In this document: positions 34,001-43,243 of the stretch, piece after piece
Layout of the letters: each line of letters starts with the position of its first letter
Numbering within the stretch: position 1 is the first letter of the stretch
Source: Eustoma russellianum
Lineage: Eukaryota; Streptophyta; Magnoliopsida; Gentianales; Gentianaceae
NCBI GenBank assembly: GCA_036186865.1
Contig: AP025049.1
Location: 26,971,108 to 27,035,107, forward strand
Direction: 5' to 3'
Length of the DNA stretch: 64,000 bases
Notes under the pieces: model-generated
Told to the model about the DNA's origin: nothing
Seen by the model: only the letters and a program-made list of their open reading frames with translations
Databases searched by the model: none
Made by a program: the position numbers and the translations under genes

Positions 34001-34210
34001 ATAAATTTGTCTAAAAACCCTGTACTACACTCTAAGGCAAAGCATATAGAAGTACGTTATCATTTTCTCCGTGATTATGTTAATCTTGGACATATACACA
34101 TTGAACATGTTAGAACTGATCAACAAGTAGCTGATATATTCACTAAACCCCTTAATCAAGCTATCTTTGAGACTTTACGTGCAAGACTTGGATTAATTGC
34201 TTACAACTGA
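31016..34210 (+). CDS. pol: Copia Pol: protease, integrase, RT, RNase H
   Basis: The frame is open from 31016 (1064 codons). The first ATG at 31115 would leave out the protease site, so the true N terminus is probably supplied by a gag fusion. Numbering from 31016: protease D27-S28-G29 in WIVDSGCSRH; integrase zinc finger H156, H161, C190, C193; integrase D221, D284 and E320 with DD35E spacing; RT D666 in MDVKSAF and YVDD at 751-754; RNase H D915 in SDADYGG, E956/E958 in TTEAEY and D991 in YCDSTSA. The order PR-IN-RT-RH defines Ty1/copia. All expected catalytic residues are present and no frame breaks occur, so the copy looks active. Confidence 0.93.
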   Translation, partial: VHNIKERQVAGYNNKEDEKNKTNWIVDSGCSRHMTGNKNLFSTLKNVAKGGKVTFGDNNQGQIIGKGKVGDPNKFEIKNVLLVSNLTFELLSVSQLCDNNLNVLFSSTSCKIMDKNNQVVLKGKREGNIYVLNMDDMLSSNTKCLVSHEFDPNLWHRRLGHIGISTLEKLHAKSLVKGLPKLNLNDFQLCESCIKGKHVRESLKPKTEFTTSRILELLHIDLFGPCRTKSLGGSYYVCVIVDDFSRYTWTLFLASKDESASSIANLIRQLENEHESHVIKIRSDRGGEFKNSELIKFCNEKGIKHEFSPPRTPQLNGVVERKNRTIQEVARTMMVENKVPKFLWAEAVNTSSYMINRLSIRKKLNKTPFEILNGRFPKVNYLKVFGCKCFVLNTKDNLDKFDPKSDEHIFVGYSMNSKAYRCYNAQTRKIVESIHVKFNENAYLQTSNQHEIYVPNDQILHDEDELILPPTNEQIETPNQTLEMHEVQTPPTQEHNEENVPNQPIEDAQPSNWWQIRDKQKHPQELIIGDVNQGVRTRRQIDPNEYDQWHALISQIEPKNVNDALNDAYWIDAMHEELNQFERNNVWDLVPKPEDKSIIGTKWVFRNKMNEQGVVVRNKARLVAQGYNQEEGIDYDETFAPVARLESIRLLLAFACYNNIKLFQMDVKSAFLNGYIQEEVFVKQPPGFEDPKNPNHVYKLKKALYGLKQAPRAWYERFANFLLSNNFQRGTIDSTLFLKKKDKDLLVIQIYVDDIIFGSTNPNLVKDFEDCMKSEFEMSMVGELNYFLGLQIKQTSSGIHINQAKYIRDMIKKFNFENLKPSPTPMCTSTKLDKDENGVAFDERLYRSMIGSLLYLTASRPDIMFAVCMCARFQSMPKLSHFKAVKRIFRYLQHTPTLGLWYDRQSSLSLHAYSDADYGGCRVDRKSTSGTCQFLGNSLISWFSKKQSSVALSTTEAEYMALSLCCTQLLWIKQQLSDFEIQVNNIPIYCDSTSAINLSKNPVLHSKAKHIEVRYHFLRDYVNLGHIHIEHVRTDQQVADIFTKPLNQAIFETLRARLGLIAYN

Positions 34211-34450
34211 CTACTACACCATTCAGTCTTTTGCATAATTTACAAAATTAAGGGGGAGAAATAAATGTGTATATATCATGTTAAGGGGAAGATAGATATC
34301 ATGTTAAGGGGGAGATAACACATTAAGGGGGAGCAGCTTACACTTGATTTAGATGCTTACTTGATTACACAGATTACAACACTTGATTTAGATGCACACT
34401 TGATTTAAATGCTTAATATACACATATGTGGGGTAATTTTGCAAATCATC
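34211..34450 (+). repeat. Copia 3' UTR with repeated polypurine tracts
   Basis: This stretch holds four PPT-like strings before the terminal one: AAGGGGGAGAA at 34250, AAGGGGAAGATA at 34283, AAGGGGGAGATA at 34306 and AAGGGGGAGCAG at 34325. They are embedded in a repeated context with TATATCATGTT. There is no ORF. Confidence 0.8.
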
Positions 34451-34463
34451 AAAAGGGGGAGAT
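34451..34463 (+). other. Polypurine tract, intact copia
   Basis: AAAAGGGGGAGAT abuts the TG of the 3' LTR and is the expected RNase H-resistant primer for plus-strand synthesis. Confidence 0.92.
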
Positions 34464-37232
34464 TGTTGTGATATATTATGTTTGAGTGATTGCAAAATGT
34501 ATATGTGTGCATATGTGTAATTGTTATGATGATTGCAAATAGATATATCATGTTTGAATGATTGGAAGATGCATATGTGAGCATGTATGTGTAACGTTTA
34601 AATGTGAAATTGTTTTGGCAAGGCATGAACTTATGAGCTAAATGTGAAATTGCTTGAATGAATCAAGATTGAACAAGTTTGATTAAGATCATGAGATTGA
34701 ACTTGGCCAATTCAATCACATATCTTAATCAAGACATGTTCAAACTGATCTTAGATTATATATGCCAATACATGTTGTTCAAACTGATCTTAGAAGATAT
34801 ATATGCCAATACATGTTGATAATATGATCTAACCAAGCCTTGAAGTCACATGACTTACAATATAAGGCAAATTGTTCGGTTTAGTATCCTATTGCAGGTT
34901 TTGGTTCATATCTTGGGCAAATGAACTCCAAATTGAGTCATTCAAAAGCCCACATGATCCTTATTCAATTTAGAATCTAATTGGCTGAGGAAAGGCATGC
35001 TTGGCACGGGTTAAAACTGAATTGACCCGGTGGGAAGCTTATTGACCTATATAAGGGCTATTTTGGTAATTTCACCATTTGGACTTCTCATTCTTATTTG
35101 GTCTTCTTCCAACGGATTTATATGATCATATGACACATTTATAAGTCATGTCACATCATGGCAAAAATGAATCTGGAGCAGCACCATGTCTAGGTTCATC
35201 CTAGGACAAAATTCCTATTTTTGTGCTGAGGGGTATTCTGGTCTTTTCACTTGCCAATGGATCTTCCAACATGTTATATATTGCTTATATGATGTTTATA
35301 TGTGTTTATGTCACATATGGTACGTGCCCTATTTTTATGGAAACGGGCAGCATGGTCTATCAATTGGAAATTCTTATATCATGGTTATCACATCTATGGT
35401 TTTCTTGGAATTCTTGGTATTCTTCATATGGTTTTCTATGCTACATGTTGAAGACATAAATGACTATATACTATATGTGTTCACACGCATATTGGTACAA
35501 ATCATGTTCAAACTTTCAGCTTTTGAACAAGTCAAGGCAAGTTGAATTACATCCTATTTTGGTGCTGATTTCAAGTGACTATTCTTGCTTATATTGTGTG
35601 ATGTTTTCAACGGCTATATGTATTCAAAGTTGGAGCAAAAATCTCTCAACCAAGGAAGATAGCAAACGGCTATATATGATTCAAATGGTGAAGACTTATT
35701 CTCAAACAAACTTGGCTGATTTCTAACTATATTTGAACTATTCTTCAATGCCTATCTTCAAGGGCTTTCCAACGTCTATTTGTGTTCAAAATGAGGAGAT
35801 AAAATTGTTCAAAACACATGCCAATTCAGCTGCATACATGGCAAGTTATTTACACATGGATATTGATGATTGGAGCTGTTTTTAAACGGTCAAATTGAGC
35901 CAATTTCCACCTCATTCCAACGGCTATAATGGGATAAAAATTCAGATGGAAGACCATGTCAAAGCATTTAAAAAAATCAGATTTATCTTGAAAGTCAAAT
36001 GCTGAATTTTGGTAGCTAAAAAGGTGCTGAAATTTCTCCATTCTCATCCATTCCAAACGACTACTTTGAGGAGCCTTTAGGCTGTCCTCTTGGCTATAAA
36101 TAGCTCCAAAGATGAAGAAGAAAAGTACACCAACGAAAGCAACAAAGAAAGCAAGCAAGACAATTAGCTCTTTGTCTCCATTCTTTTCTTCTTCTCTTCT
36201 CTATTGAAGAACACATTTGTAGCAAGCTTTATGATTGTATAGTTCTTCATTTCTTGTCATTTCAACACCTTTTAAACGACATATTGTAAGGGAGAAGCTG
36301 GTGTATAAAGCTTACTCCTTAGAGGTGAGCAAAAGGTGCAAAGGTGCAAAGGTGAAACATACTAGTGCTGATTTTCAGTTTTGGTGCAGCCTCTTGAAGA
36401 AGTTGGTGAAAAGCTTCTTCCTTTGGCTTTGTAAGGTGACTTTGGTGTTTGGTGTTTAGTGAAATCCGAGAGAAGGTGTCTCTTGGGACTGGAGTAGGTC
36501 ACATTGACCGAACCAGGATAATTCCTTGTGTTCTTTACTTATTTCCTGCACTTACTGTTTTCTGCCTGAGAATTATACTAACTTGGCACGCATAATTGAA
36601 CAAGCAAACAGTCTTAGAATTGCATGAATTTTGGATATATTATACTTCAATGTGTTAGCTTTCATTAGCCGCAAGAATCACTAAATTCTAAGGTGTTTAG
36701 CATATTCAAATCATCTTCACAAAATTGTTGCTACATTCTGTGAACAGTTCTGACCAGTGTGCAAACTTGTGCAATTTGAATAGGCTATCCTTCGAATCTT
36801 GGAGTGAGCCTTATATCAAATTAAACTAGACATCTTGAGGTTTAATTTGACATAAGATTCATCAAAATAGCACAGGTAGATTTTGAGATATTGTTGTTTG
36901 AAGTTAAGCTAACATTCTGCCTGAAACTGCCAGAATTGCACACTTTACTTCTCTTGCTTATTTGAACGTGCTAACTTGCTTGGAATTGATTGAAATTTTT
37001 ATGACATACTATAAACATTCTAAACTTGATCTCTGCCAAGTTTGAGAGCTTGCACAGGTGTATAAGTGGTTCAACCAAAGCGCTCAAAACAGTGAACTGT
37101 TTCTGGAAATTCCAGAATCTGAGACTAAAGAGGCAAAGGGGTCTTCAAACAAGTTTTTGAAGGTAATTGTAGTGTAATTTCCGCTAACCCACTATTCACC
37201 CCCCCCTCTAGTGGTGCTATACAGGTCCAACA
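34464..37232 (+). repeat. Copia 3' LTR of intact element (2769 bp)
   Basis: It has the same length and ends as the 5' LTR, with two mismatches noticed. The TATA box is at 36095-36102. It is followed by the duplicated target AAGAT. Confidence 0.95.
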
Positions 37233-37237
37233 AAGAT
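37233..37237 (+). repeat. Target-site duplication AAGAT (right)
   Basis: It matches 25843-25847 exactly. Confidence 0.93.
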
Positions 37238-37453
37238 ATGTACAACATGCTTTTGATACAACTAGATCATAGCTTGTATCATATAAACCCAATGGACACA
37301 TCTCTGCTTGGTTCATCCTCTTCATGCCTGTAAAGAAATGATTCAACACAATGCAACAATTTCTTAGCCATACTCCTTGTTATGGGACCTGTGTGGGGCA
37401 TTGAGGTGTCTTCGTCAGTGTTTGTATCCACAAGGTTAGGCTGTAGCTCATCA
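37238..37453 (-). repeat. Gypsy G1 LTR, minus strand, second part of the split copy
   Basis: It continues the LTR interrupted by the copia element and ends at CTCATCA (complement of TGATGAG) at 37453. It includes the antisense of the coding tail (GPITRSMAKKL). No PPT lies beyond the LTR start, so this is a solo or 5' LTR rather than a 3' LTR. Confidence 0.85.
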
Positions 37454-38484
37454 GACGTTAAAAAAAGTTCACAAGACGTTAAACTCAAAACAAGTTGGTA
37501 GATGCCGTGGTGTGTTTCAACAGCCCACAAACATATGCTGTTCTCTAGTTTATGATATGAACACAAGCTAAAAACATGGCATACAATCTGAACTATGTAA
37601 AACACAAGATATATATCAGGTTCTAGACTAAATGATGTTGATTAGGCAAAGATAAGCTAAAACAAACCAAGTGTTTATACGGCTAGACAAACTGCAATAT
37701 ACCTTACTCTTTTTGTGTTATTTTCGTTTTAATGACACAAAAACACTAAACAAACATCAACGTATCATATTCTAGGATCTTAAGGTTGAACAAAGATAAG
37801 GGCTGAAATGATAAGAACCAACGAAAAGAAAAACAATACACAAATTTTAACTTTACACGGCTAATCGTAGCTTACGTTTTTGTTTTGTTTTTGACTCAAA
37901 TGACTAAAAACACTAAACAAACACCAATAAACTTTTTTAAACATCTTAAAGTCGTTTATACAAGGTTATAACAGAAGATTACAAGGAAAAAACGATAGAA
38001 CAAACAAGATATATTCAGGTTGCTACACCGCTAGACAATCAAACGACAACAAAACTCCCAAAAAATGCTAACATAACATATTCAAACATTAAAGAGATGA
38101 TTGAACAAGTTTTGGGTCAGATTTGATCAGGAAAAAACGCAAGTTAAATCAGTTTAAACTAGACACAACAATAGTTAGTAATCGGCTAGAAAACAGAAAA
38201 CTTGCCGGAGGTTCTTTGCACTATTCTGAGCTCTAAACAACCACTAAACTTCAGACAAACTTTACCACATCACATTTAAACATGTTAAGTATTATCATGT
38301 AAAATTTGAGAAGAAATGGACAAGAAAAACAACATGAAAACAGTTGCTAAACACAAACTATACGGCATAAACAAAACAGTGACACATTGATGTTTTCTTA
38401 CTAGTTCAGGTTCCAAACAGCAACAAAACACAAAAAAACTTCTAGTATATCTTATTTAAACATTAAAGAGATGTTCAAGCAAGG
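37454..38484. other. Unassigned A-rich DNA
   Basis: There is no credible ORF and no match to other parts of the window apart from short AACACTAAACAAACA-type strings that recur at about 37745 and 37912. The text resembles the A-rich style of gypsy leaders but I could not align it. It is probably diverged retrotransposon or intergenic DNA. Confidence 0.4.
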
Positions 38485-39783
38485 GATACAAACACTGATG
38501 ATGACACCTCACTGCCCCGCACAAGTCCCATAACAAGGAGTATGGCTAAGAAATTGTTACACTGTGTTGAATCATTTCTTTACAGGCATGAAGAGGATGA
38601 ACCAAGCAGAGATGATGTCCATTGGGTTTATATGATCCAAGCTTTGATCTAGTTGTATCAAAACCATGTTGTACATATCTTTAGTTGTTCTTTTTAATAT
38701 TGTTGGTTGGTTAACCTTGTTTTAGGATAGTTTGTGTTGTATATTGCCTTGTCTTTCAGGTACACGTATTTAGCTTGAAGATGCAATTAAAACCTGAATT
38801 TTTGTTCAATCAAAGAGGTGATACGCAAGTAGCTTACAAGCAAGGTGGTGACAAGCACCCATGTCAAAACTGAATTCTTCTTCACGTTGAAACAAGGAAG
38901 GACAAGCTGCTCAACTCATTAACCAATAGGAAGAAGTCTTGCAAATGTTCAAACCAATCACAATCAAGTTGAAGAATGCAAGCTGCACAACAATTGATCC
39001 AATCAAATTCCTTGAAGAATTCGGCTGGTTTAAGGCCTAAATGGGTTGAATATTCAAAGCCTAAACTACAACCAATCAAAGGGGAGTTCAAACCAAGCTG
39101 CTCAATGCATTATCCAATCAAAACTTTGGCTGAAAACTAGCATGGAAGAAACGGCTGATTAAGCTTAATTCTTTTGAAAATTCAAAGCTACACTCACAAC
39201 CAATCAAAGACTAAATCAAAGCAAGCTGCTCCAAGTATTATCCAATCAAATTGATCAAAGAAAGAAGGCTGAATCTAGCAAGGATTACACGGCAAAGCAA
39301 CCAGATTTCTTGGAACCAAAAGTTGCTCAAACAAGTTCCAAGCAAGCATGTCATTTTTAGTCTAGTACTTTGTACTTTAAACTTTGTACTCTTGTAATTT
39401 TCGTAGGTTATAAGTAGCATAGGAATCAGAATGTAAAAAACCACAATTTCAAACACATTTCAATCAGATTTTCCTTTAAGGAGTTCTCAACTTATTCTAG
39501 TTGAAGTTTAAGACCACTTACGGTTTTCTTCCAAGTTCATAGCCTAGAACTTGTTAGTATTCACTTCATTTTTGGTTTACAGCATCTTAGGGTCTCAATG
39601 AGGTTTTATATGTGTTGGAATACCAAAGAGGAAGAGGTGTTGGCATAAATTGAGCCAAGAACAAACGGTTACAGTTCAAGGGGTGTCATTGTGATGTTCT
39701 TTGCCATAGCTGAGGTTCAAATCAATTTGGAATAGGAGACAAAGTCCTTGGAACGTTTATCTAGCCTTCGTTTGGCTCATCAA
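38485..39783 (+). repeat. Gypsy G1 LTR, lacking its first bases
   Basis: It begins at GATACAAACACTGATGATG, about 27 bases into the LTR, and ends GGCTCATCA at 39783. It keeps the CCAATCA motifs and the TATAAGTA core. It is not followed by a PBS, so it is a 3' LTR or solo LTR remnant. Confidence 0.83.
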
Positions 39784-39963
39784 CACTAAAACCATCAGCC
39801 TATAAAGCAAACTCGGTTTCAAATCATCTTGTTGCTACCGAAGCTTTCAGTTGATGATGATTGTATGCGTCTTGTGATTCATATTGTGGTTGATTTCATG
39901 CTTCAATCTCGCTGATCATACATGTGAAAACCATTTCCACAACAAACACAAAAGCTGAAAACC
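39784..39963 (+). mobile_element. Leader piece of an older gypsy element, before the G1 insertion
   Basis: This non-coding sequence is continuous with 49258-50156 once the intact G1 element is removed. Together they lead into a gag start at 50157, so this is the 5' untranslated region of a G2-type element. No PBS is visible next to the LTR at 39783. Confidence 0.55.
39959..39963 (+). repeat. Target-site duplication AAACC (left)
   Basis: It is repeated at 49253-49257 after the 3' LTR of the intact G1 element. Confidence 0.9.
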
Positions 39964-41269
39964 TGATGAGCTACAGCCTAACCTTGTAGATGCAAACACT
40001 GACGATGACACCTCATTACCCCACAGTGGTCCTATAACAAGGAGTATGGCTAAGAAATTGTTACATTGTGTTGAATCATTTCTTTACAGGCATGAAGAAG
40101 ATGAGCCAAGCAAAGATGACATCCATTGGGTTTATATGATACAAGCTATGATCTAGTTGTATCAAATGCATGTTGTACATATCTTTATATGTTCCTTTTA
40201 ATATTCTTAGTTTGTTAACTTTGTTTTAGGATAGTTTGTGTTGTATTCTTGCCTTATCTTTCAGGTACATGTTTTAGCTTAAAGATGCAAATCAAACCTG
40301 AATTTTTGCCCAAACCTAGAAGTGAAATTCAAGTGGCTTGCAAGCAAGGTGGTGACAAGCACCCATGTCTAAAACCAGATTGTTTCTCACGCAAACAAGG
40401 AGGAATTAACCAGCTCAAGCTTTCAACCAATAGAAAGAAGTCTACCAAATGATTTAACCAATCACAAACAAGTAAGGGAAATTCAACAAAGGATCCAATC
40501 AAAAGGGCATGAAGATTTCGGCTGGTTCATGAGATATTTTGTTTGAATATTCAACACCAAAGTAAGAACCAATCAAGGCTGAGTTTTATCCAAGCTGCAC
40601 ACTCCATAAACCAATCAAAACTTTGGATGAATTCAAGCAAGAGAATGTACGGTTGTCTAAGGGAATTTCTTTGAAAAATCAATGCTACAACTTACAACCA
40701 ATCAAGGGTGAGATCCAAGCAAGCTGCTCAATGTTTAAGCCAATCAAAATTCTGGCTCAAGACAAGCAAAGAAGAAGAAGGAAGCAACCAGCTCCTTTTC
40801 ACCGAAAATTGCTCCAACTTGTTCAAAAAGAAAACATGTTAATCCTAGACTTGTACCTTGTATTTTAGACTTTGTACCTTCTTATTTTTCGTTGGTTATA
40901 AGTAGTTTAGAAGCTGAATGTAAAGAACAACCATTATCAATATACATTTGAACCAGAATTTCCTTCAAGGAGATATCAACATTTCAAGTTGAAGTCTAAA
41001 GCCACTTACGGTTTTCTCTCAAGTTCCAGCCTAGAACTTGATAGTATTTGCTTCTTTATTTGGTTAATCAGCATCTTAGGGTCTCATTGAGGTTTTAGAT
41101 GTGTTGGAGTGCCAAAGAGGAAGAGGTGTTCGCATAGATTGAGCCAAGAACAACGGTTAAAGATCAAAGGGTGTCTTTGAGGTGTTCTTTGACATAGCTT
41201 GTGTTCAAATCAGTTTGGAGTAGGAGACAACATCCTTGGCAACGTTTCCAGCCCCTATTTGGCTCATCA
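39964..41269 (+). repeat. Gypsy G1 5' LTR (1306 bp)
   Basis: It is bounded by the eight-base inverted repeat TGATGAGC/GCTCATCA. The first 193 bp duplicate the pol tail. U3 holds seven CCAAT motifs between about 40425 and 40745. The TATA-like TATAAGTA is at 40897-40904. Confidence 0.95.
40897..40904 (+). promoter_or_regulatory. TATA-like box of gypsy G1 5' LTR
   Basis: TATAAGTA follows the CCAAT-rich region and precedes the conserved R/U5 text. It corresponds to TATAAATA in the LTR at 51115. The 3' LTR copy is at 48880-48887. Confidence 0.6.
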
Positions 41270-41271
41270 AT

Positions 41272-41283
41272 TGGTATCAGAGC
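41272..41283 (+). other. Primer-binding site (tRNA-iMet), gypsy G1
   Basis: TGGTATCAGAGC lies two bases after the 5' LTR. Confidence 0.94.
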
Positions 41284-43243
41284 CTTGGTTAGTCTTCTAT
41301 TCATGTTTACATTGCTTAAACTTGCAAATGAATATTGCTGCCCACAATCGTTTGTGAACTGATTTTCATTCCGTTTTGAATCTGTTTGTTTAGGTAGTTT
41401 GTTTATGTTTTAAAGTGCTTATTAGATAGTTTACAATAGTTTGGTAACTTAGTTTTAGTAGCAAAAACCGAAACACCCCAAAAGAAAGAACATAGACTAG
41501 ACTTAAGTGTGTTAGGAGTTGATTGTGTATCTTGAAGCAAAAACCGTGTGTGGCCAGCTTGTGATTGTTCAACCTAGCTTAGATATTGTTCATTAGGTCC
41601 TAATCTGGAAGTTCTAAGTGGTAGTTAATTAACTCCTTCAAACTGAAAACCTTGAACAAAAAAAAATAGGTTAGTTGATAGTAGTTGAAATCAAGTTGTT
41701 TAAATTCTGTTTTTAGTTCATGTGTGCAAACTGTTTTGAACGTTTTTTATATGCTGCCATATTTAGCTTAGTTGATCTTCATTAGACCTTAATCTAGTGG
41801 TTTAAGTGTTAGTCTAGTTGTGTCCTTAAAATCTGAAAACTTGAAACACCAAAATTAGCATAGTTGATAGTTTACTACTTGTTAAAATTCTGTTTCTAGT
41901 AACTTGTGTGTAAGCTGTCCAAAACGTTTTAGTGCTACCTTATTTAGCTTAGTTAGGCTAGTTTACAACATAGTTTAAGAGGTTTAATTGGTTGTTTAGC
42001 TTAACACAAGAAAAACCGAAAACAAAGATCAAAACAAGTAGCTTAGATAACTAAGTGTGCTGGCTAGTTCCTAGAGTTGTACGTTTGATAAGTAGGCTTT
42101 AAACACTTGCATTTAGTATCATTTAGTTTAGAATCTGATTGCAACATAATAACAAAACCCAAACCAAAAACAAAGTAGGATAGGTCACTTGAAAACCAAA
42201 CAAAACAAGATAGCTTAGTTGCATCAAAACTGATTTTCCATTAGTTGTTAGTAACCAGCCTTTGTAGACTTCATTTAGGCACAACTAAGTTGCATTTATC
42301 CATATTAGAATTAGTTAGATCACTTGCATCAAAAACAGAAAATAGAAGAAAGAACAAACTGCCCAAAAACCGTGTGGATCAAAACAACCTTTAAAGCTCA
42401 TTTGAAATTTTGCTATATGCTAATAGCTTTATCTTTTTGTTGATTTCAATTGTTTCAAACAACTTGTTGGACTTAGATATATTCTGAAATTTAGGAATTG
42501 TTTAAGCCCCACATTGTTAAAGAGCTATCCCATTGTTGTTTTAGATCAATTTCTGAACTTACATTGCACCCTATACAATTTGATCTTGTTGTAATTGTGA
42601 ATTGAATTCCCACTACATAGTGTTTAGCCGTGTTGTGTACGAGGAACTTTCAAATTCCAAATACAACCAATCTTGTGCAATTAAAGGCCGTGGGCAATGT
42701 CTCATGTAGGCCGTGAGCAGTAGTCTCACAACAATCAAGCAAACCATCCAAAGAAAGAAAATTCAGCTTGATTGAGAAATACGTGAGAGAAAAGCCAATA
42801 TTTGTCAGCAAGTAAGAGGCAAGACAAGAGAGAATTGCACAAGAAAGCCAAGTGAGGAAAAAGCCCAAAGATAAACGTTGCATAAAGGGAAAATCCCGTG
42901 CAAAGCTCAAAAGAAAGAAAGTGCCCAAACCAAACCCCAAAGTGTTGTAGTTTTGAAATATTGAAAGTTTCTAAAGCAAACCCTTGCTAGCACTTTGTTT
43001 GTGTGACTTTACTACACCTTTACTACAACTGATAATTGCATATGCTGTAAAGTAAATTGAGGGATTGTCTTAAAACAACCCCGTAGATTTCTTTCAGCCC
43101 GAACAACAATTTGACTTCTGTGATTTACTTGAATCTTTAGGAAATATAGTCCAAATTGCTGTTTTGAACAATTGTCAACATAAAGTAGAGTATTTGCATC
43201 TTGTCAATATTTTATTTGGCTTTTGAGATTGTTTTTCTGAAAC
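41284..43243 (+). other. Long 5' leader of gypsy G1
   Basis: This 1.96-kb stretch has no convincing ORF and lies between PBS and gag ATG. It is strongly similar along most of its length to 51513-53272 of the non-autonomous element and partly to 59448-59930 and 62832-63353. Such conservation without coding fits RNA packaging or translation signals, which is inference. Repeated strings such as TTAGCTTAGTTGATCTTCATT occur in the first half. Confidence 0.7.

Larger units (their letters stand above)
25848..37232 (+). mobile_element. Complete SIRE-like Ty1/copia retrotransposon (11,385 bp)
   Basis: The element has two 2769-bp LTRs, iMet PBS, intact gag, intact pol, PPT and a perfect five-base target duplication AAGAT. 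I noticed only two LTR mismatches (27280/35896 and 28392/37008), which points to a very recent insertion. RT features (MDVKSAFLNG, KALYGLKQAPRAWYERF, IYVDDIIFGSTN) resemble the SIRE/Maximus lineage. No envelope-like ORF is present: only about 240 bp separate pol from the PPT. It lies inside a minus-strand G1 LTR. The only doubtful point for autonomy is how pol is expressed. Confidence 0.95.

Noticed and set aside
34211..34463. Envelope-like ORF downstream of copia pol, as reported for some SIRE elements
   Set aside because: Only about 240 bp of repeat-rich non-coding sequence lies between pol and the PPT.
37454..38484. Possible host gene or exon in the unassigned region
   Set aside because: No frame over about 100 codons, no recognisable domain, and frequent A-rich repeats. 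Nothing supports a host gene.
42650..42940. 96-codon minus-strand frame in the gypsy leader, also at 52679-52969
   Set aside because: It is antisense to a conserved leader and preserved only because the leader is conserved. There is no domain and no promoter context.
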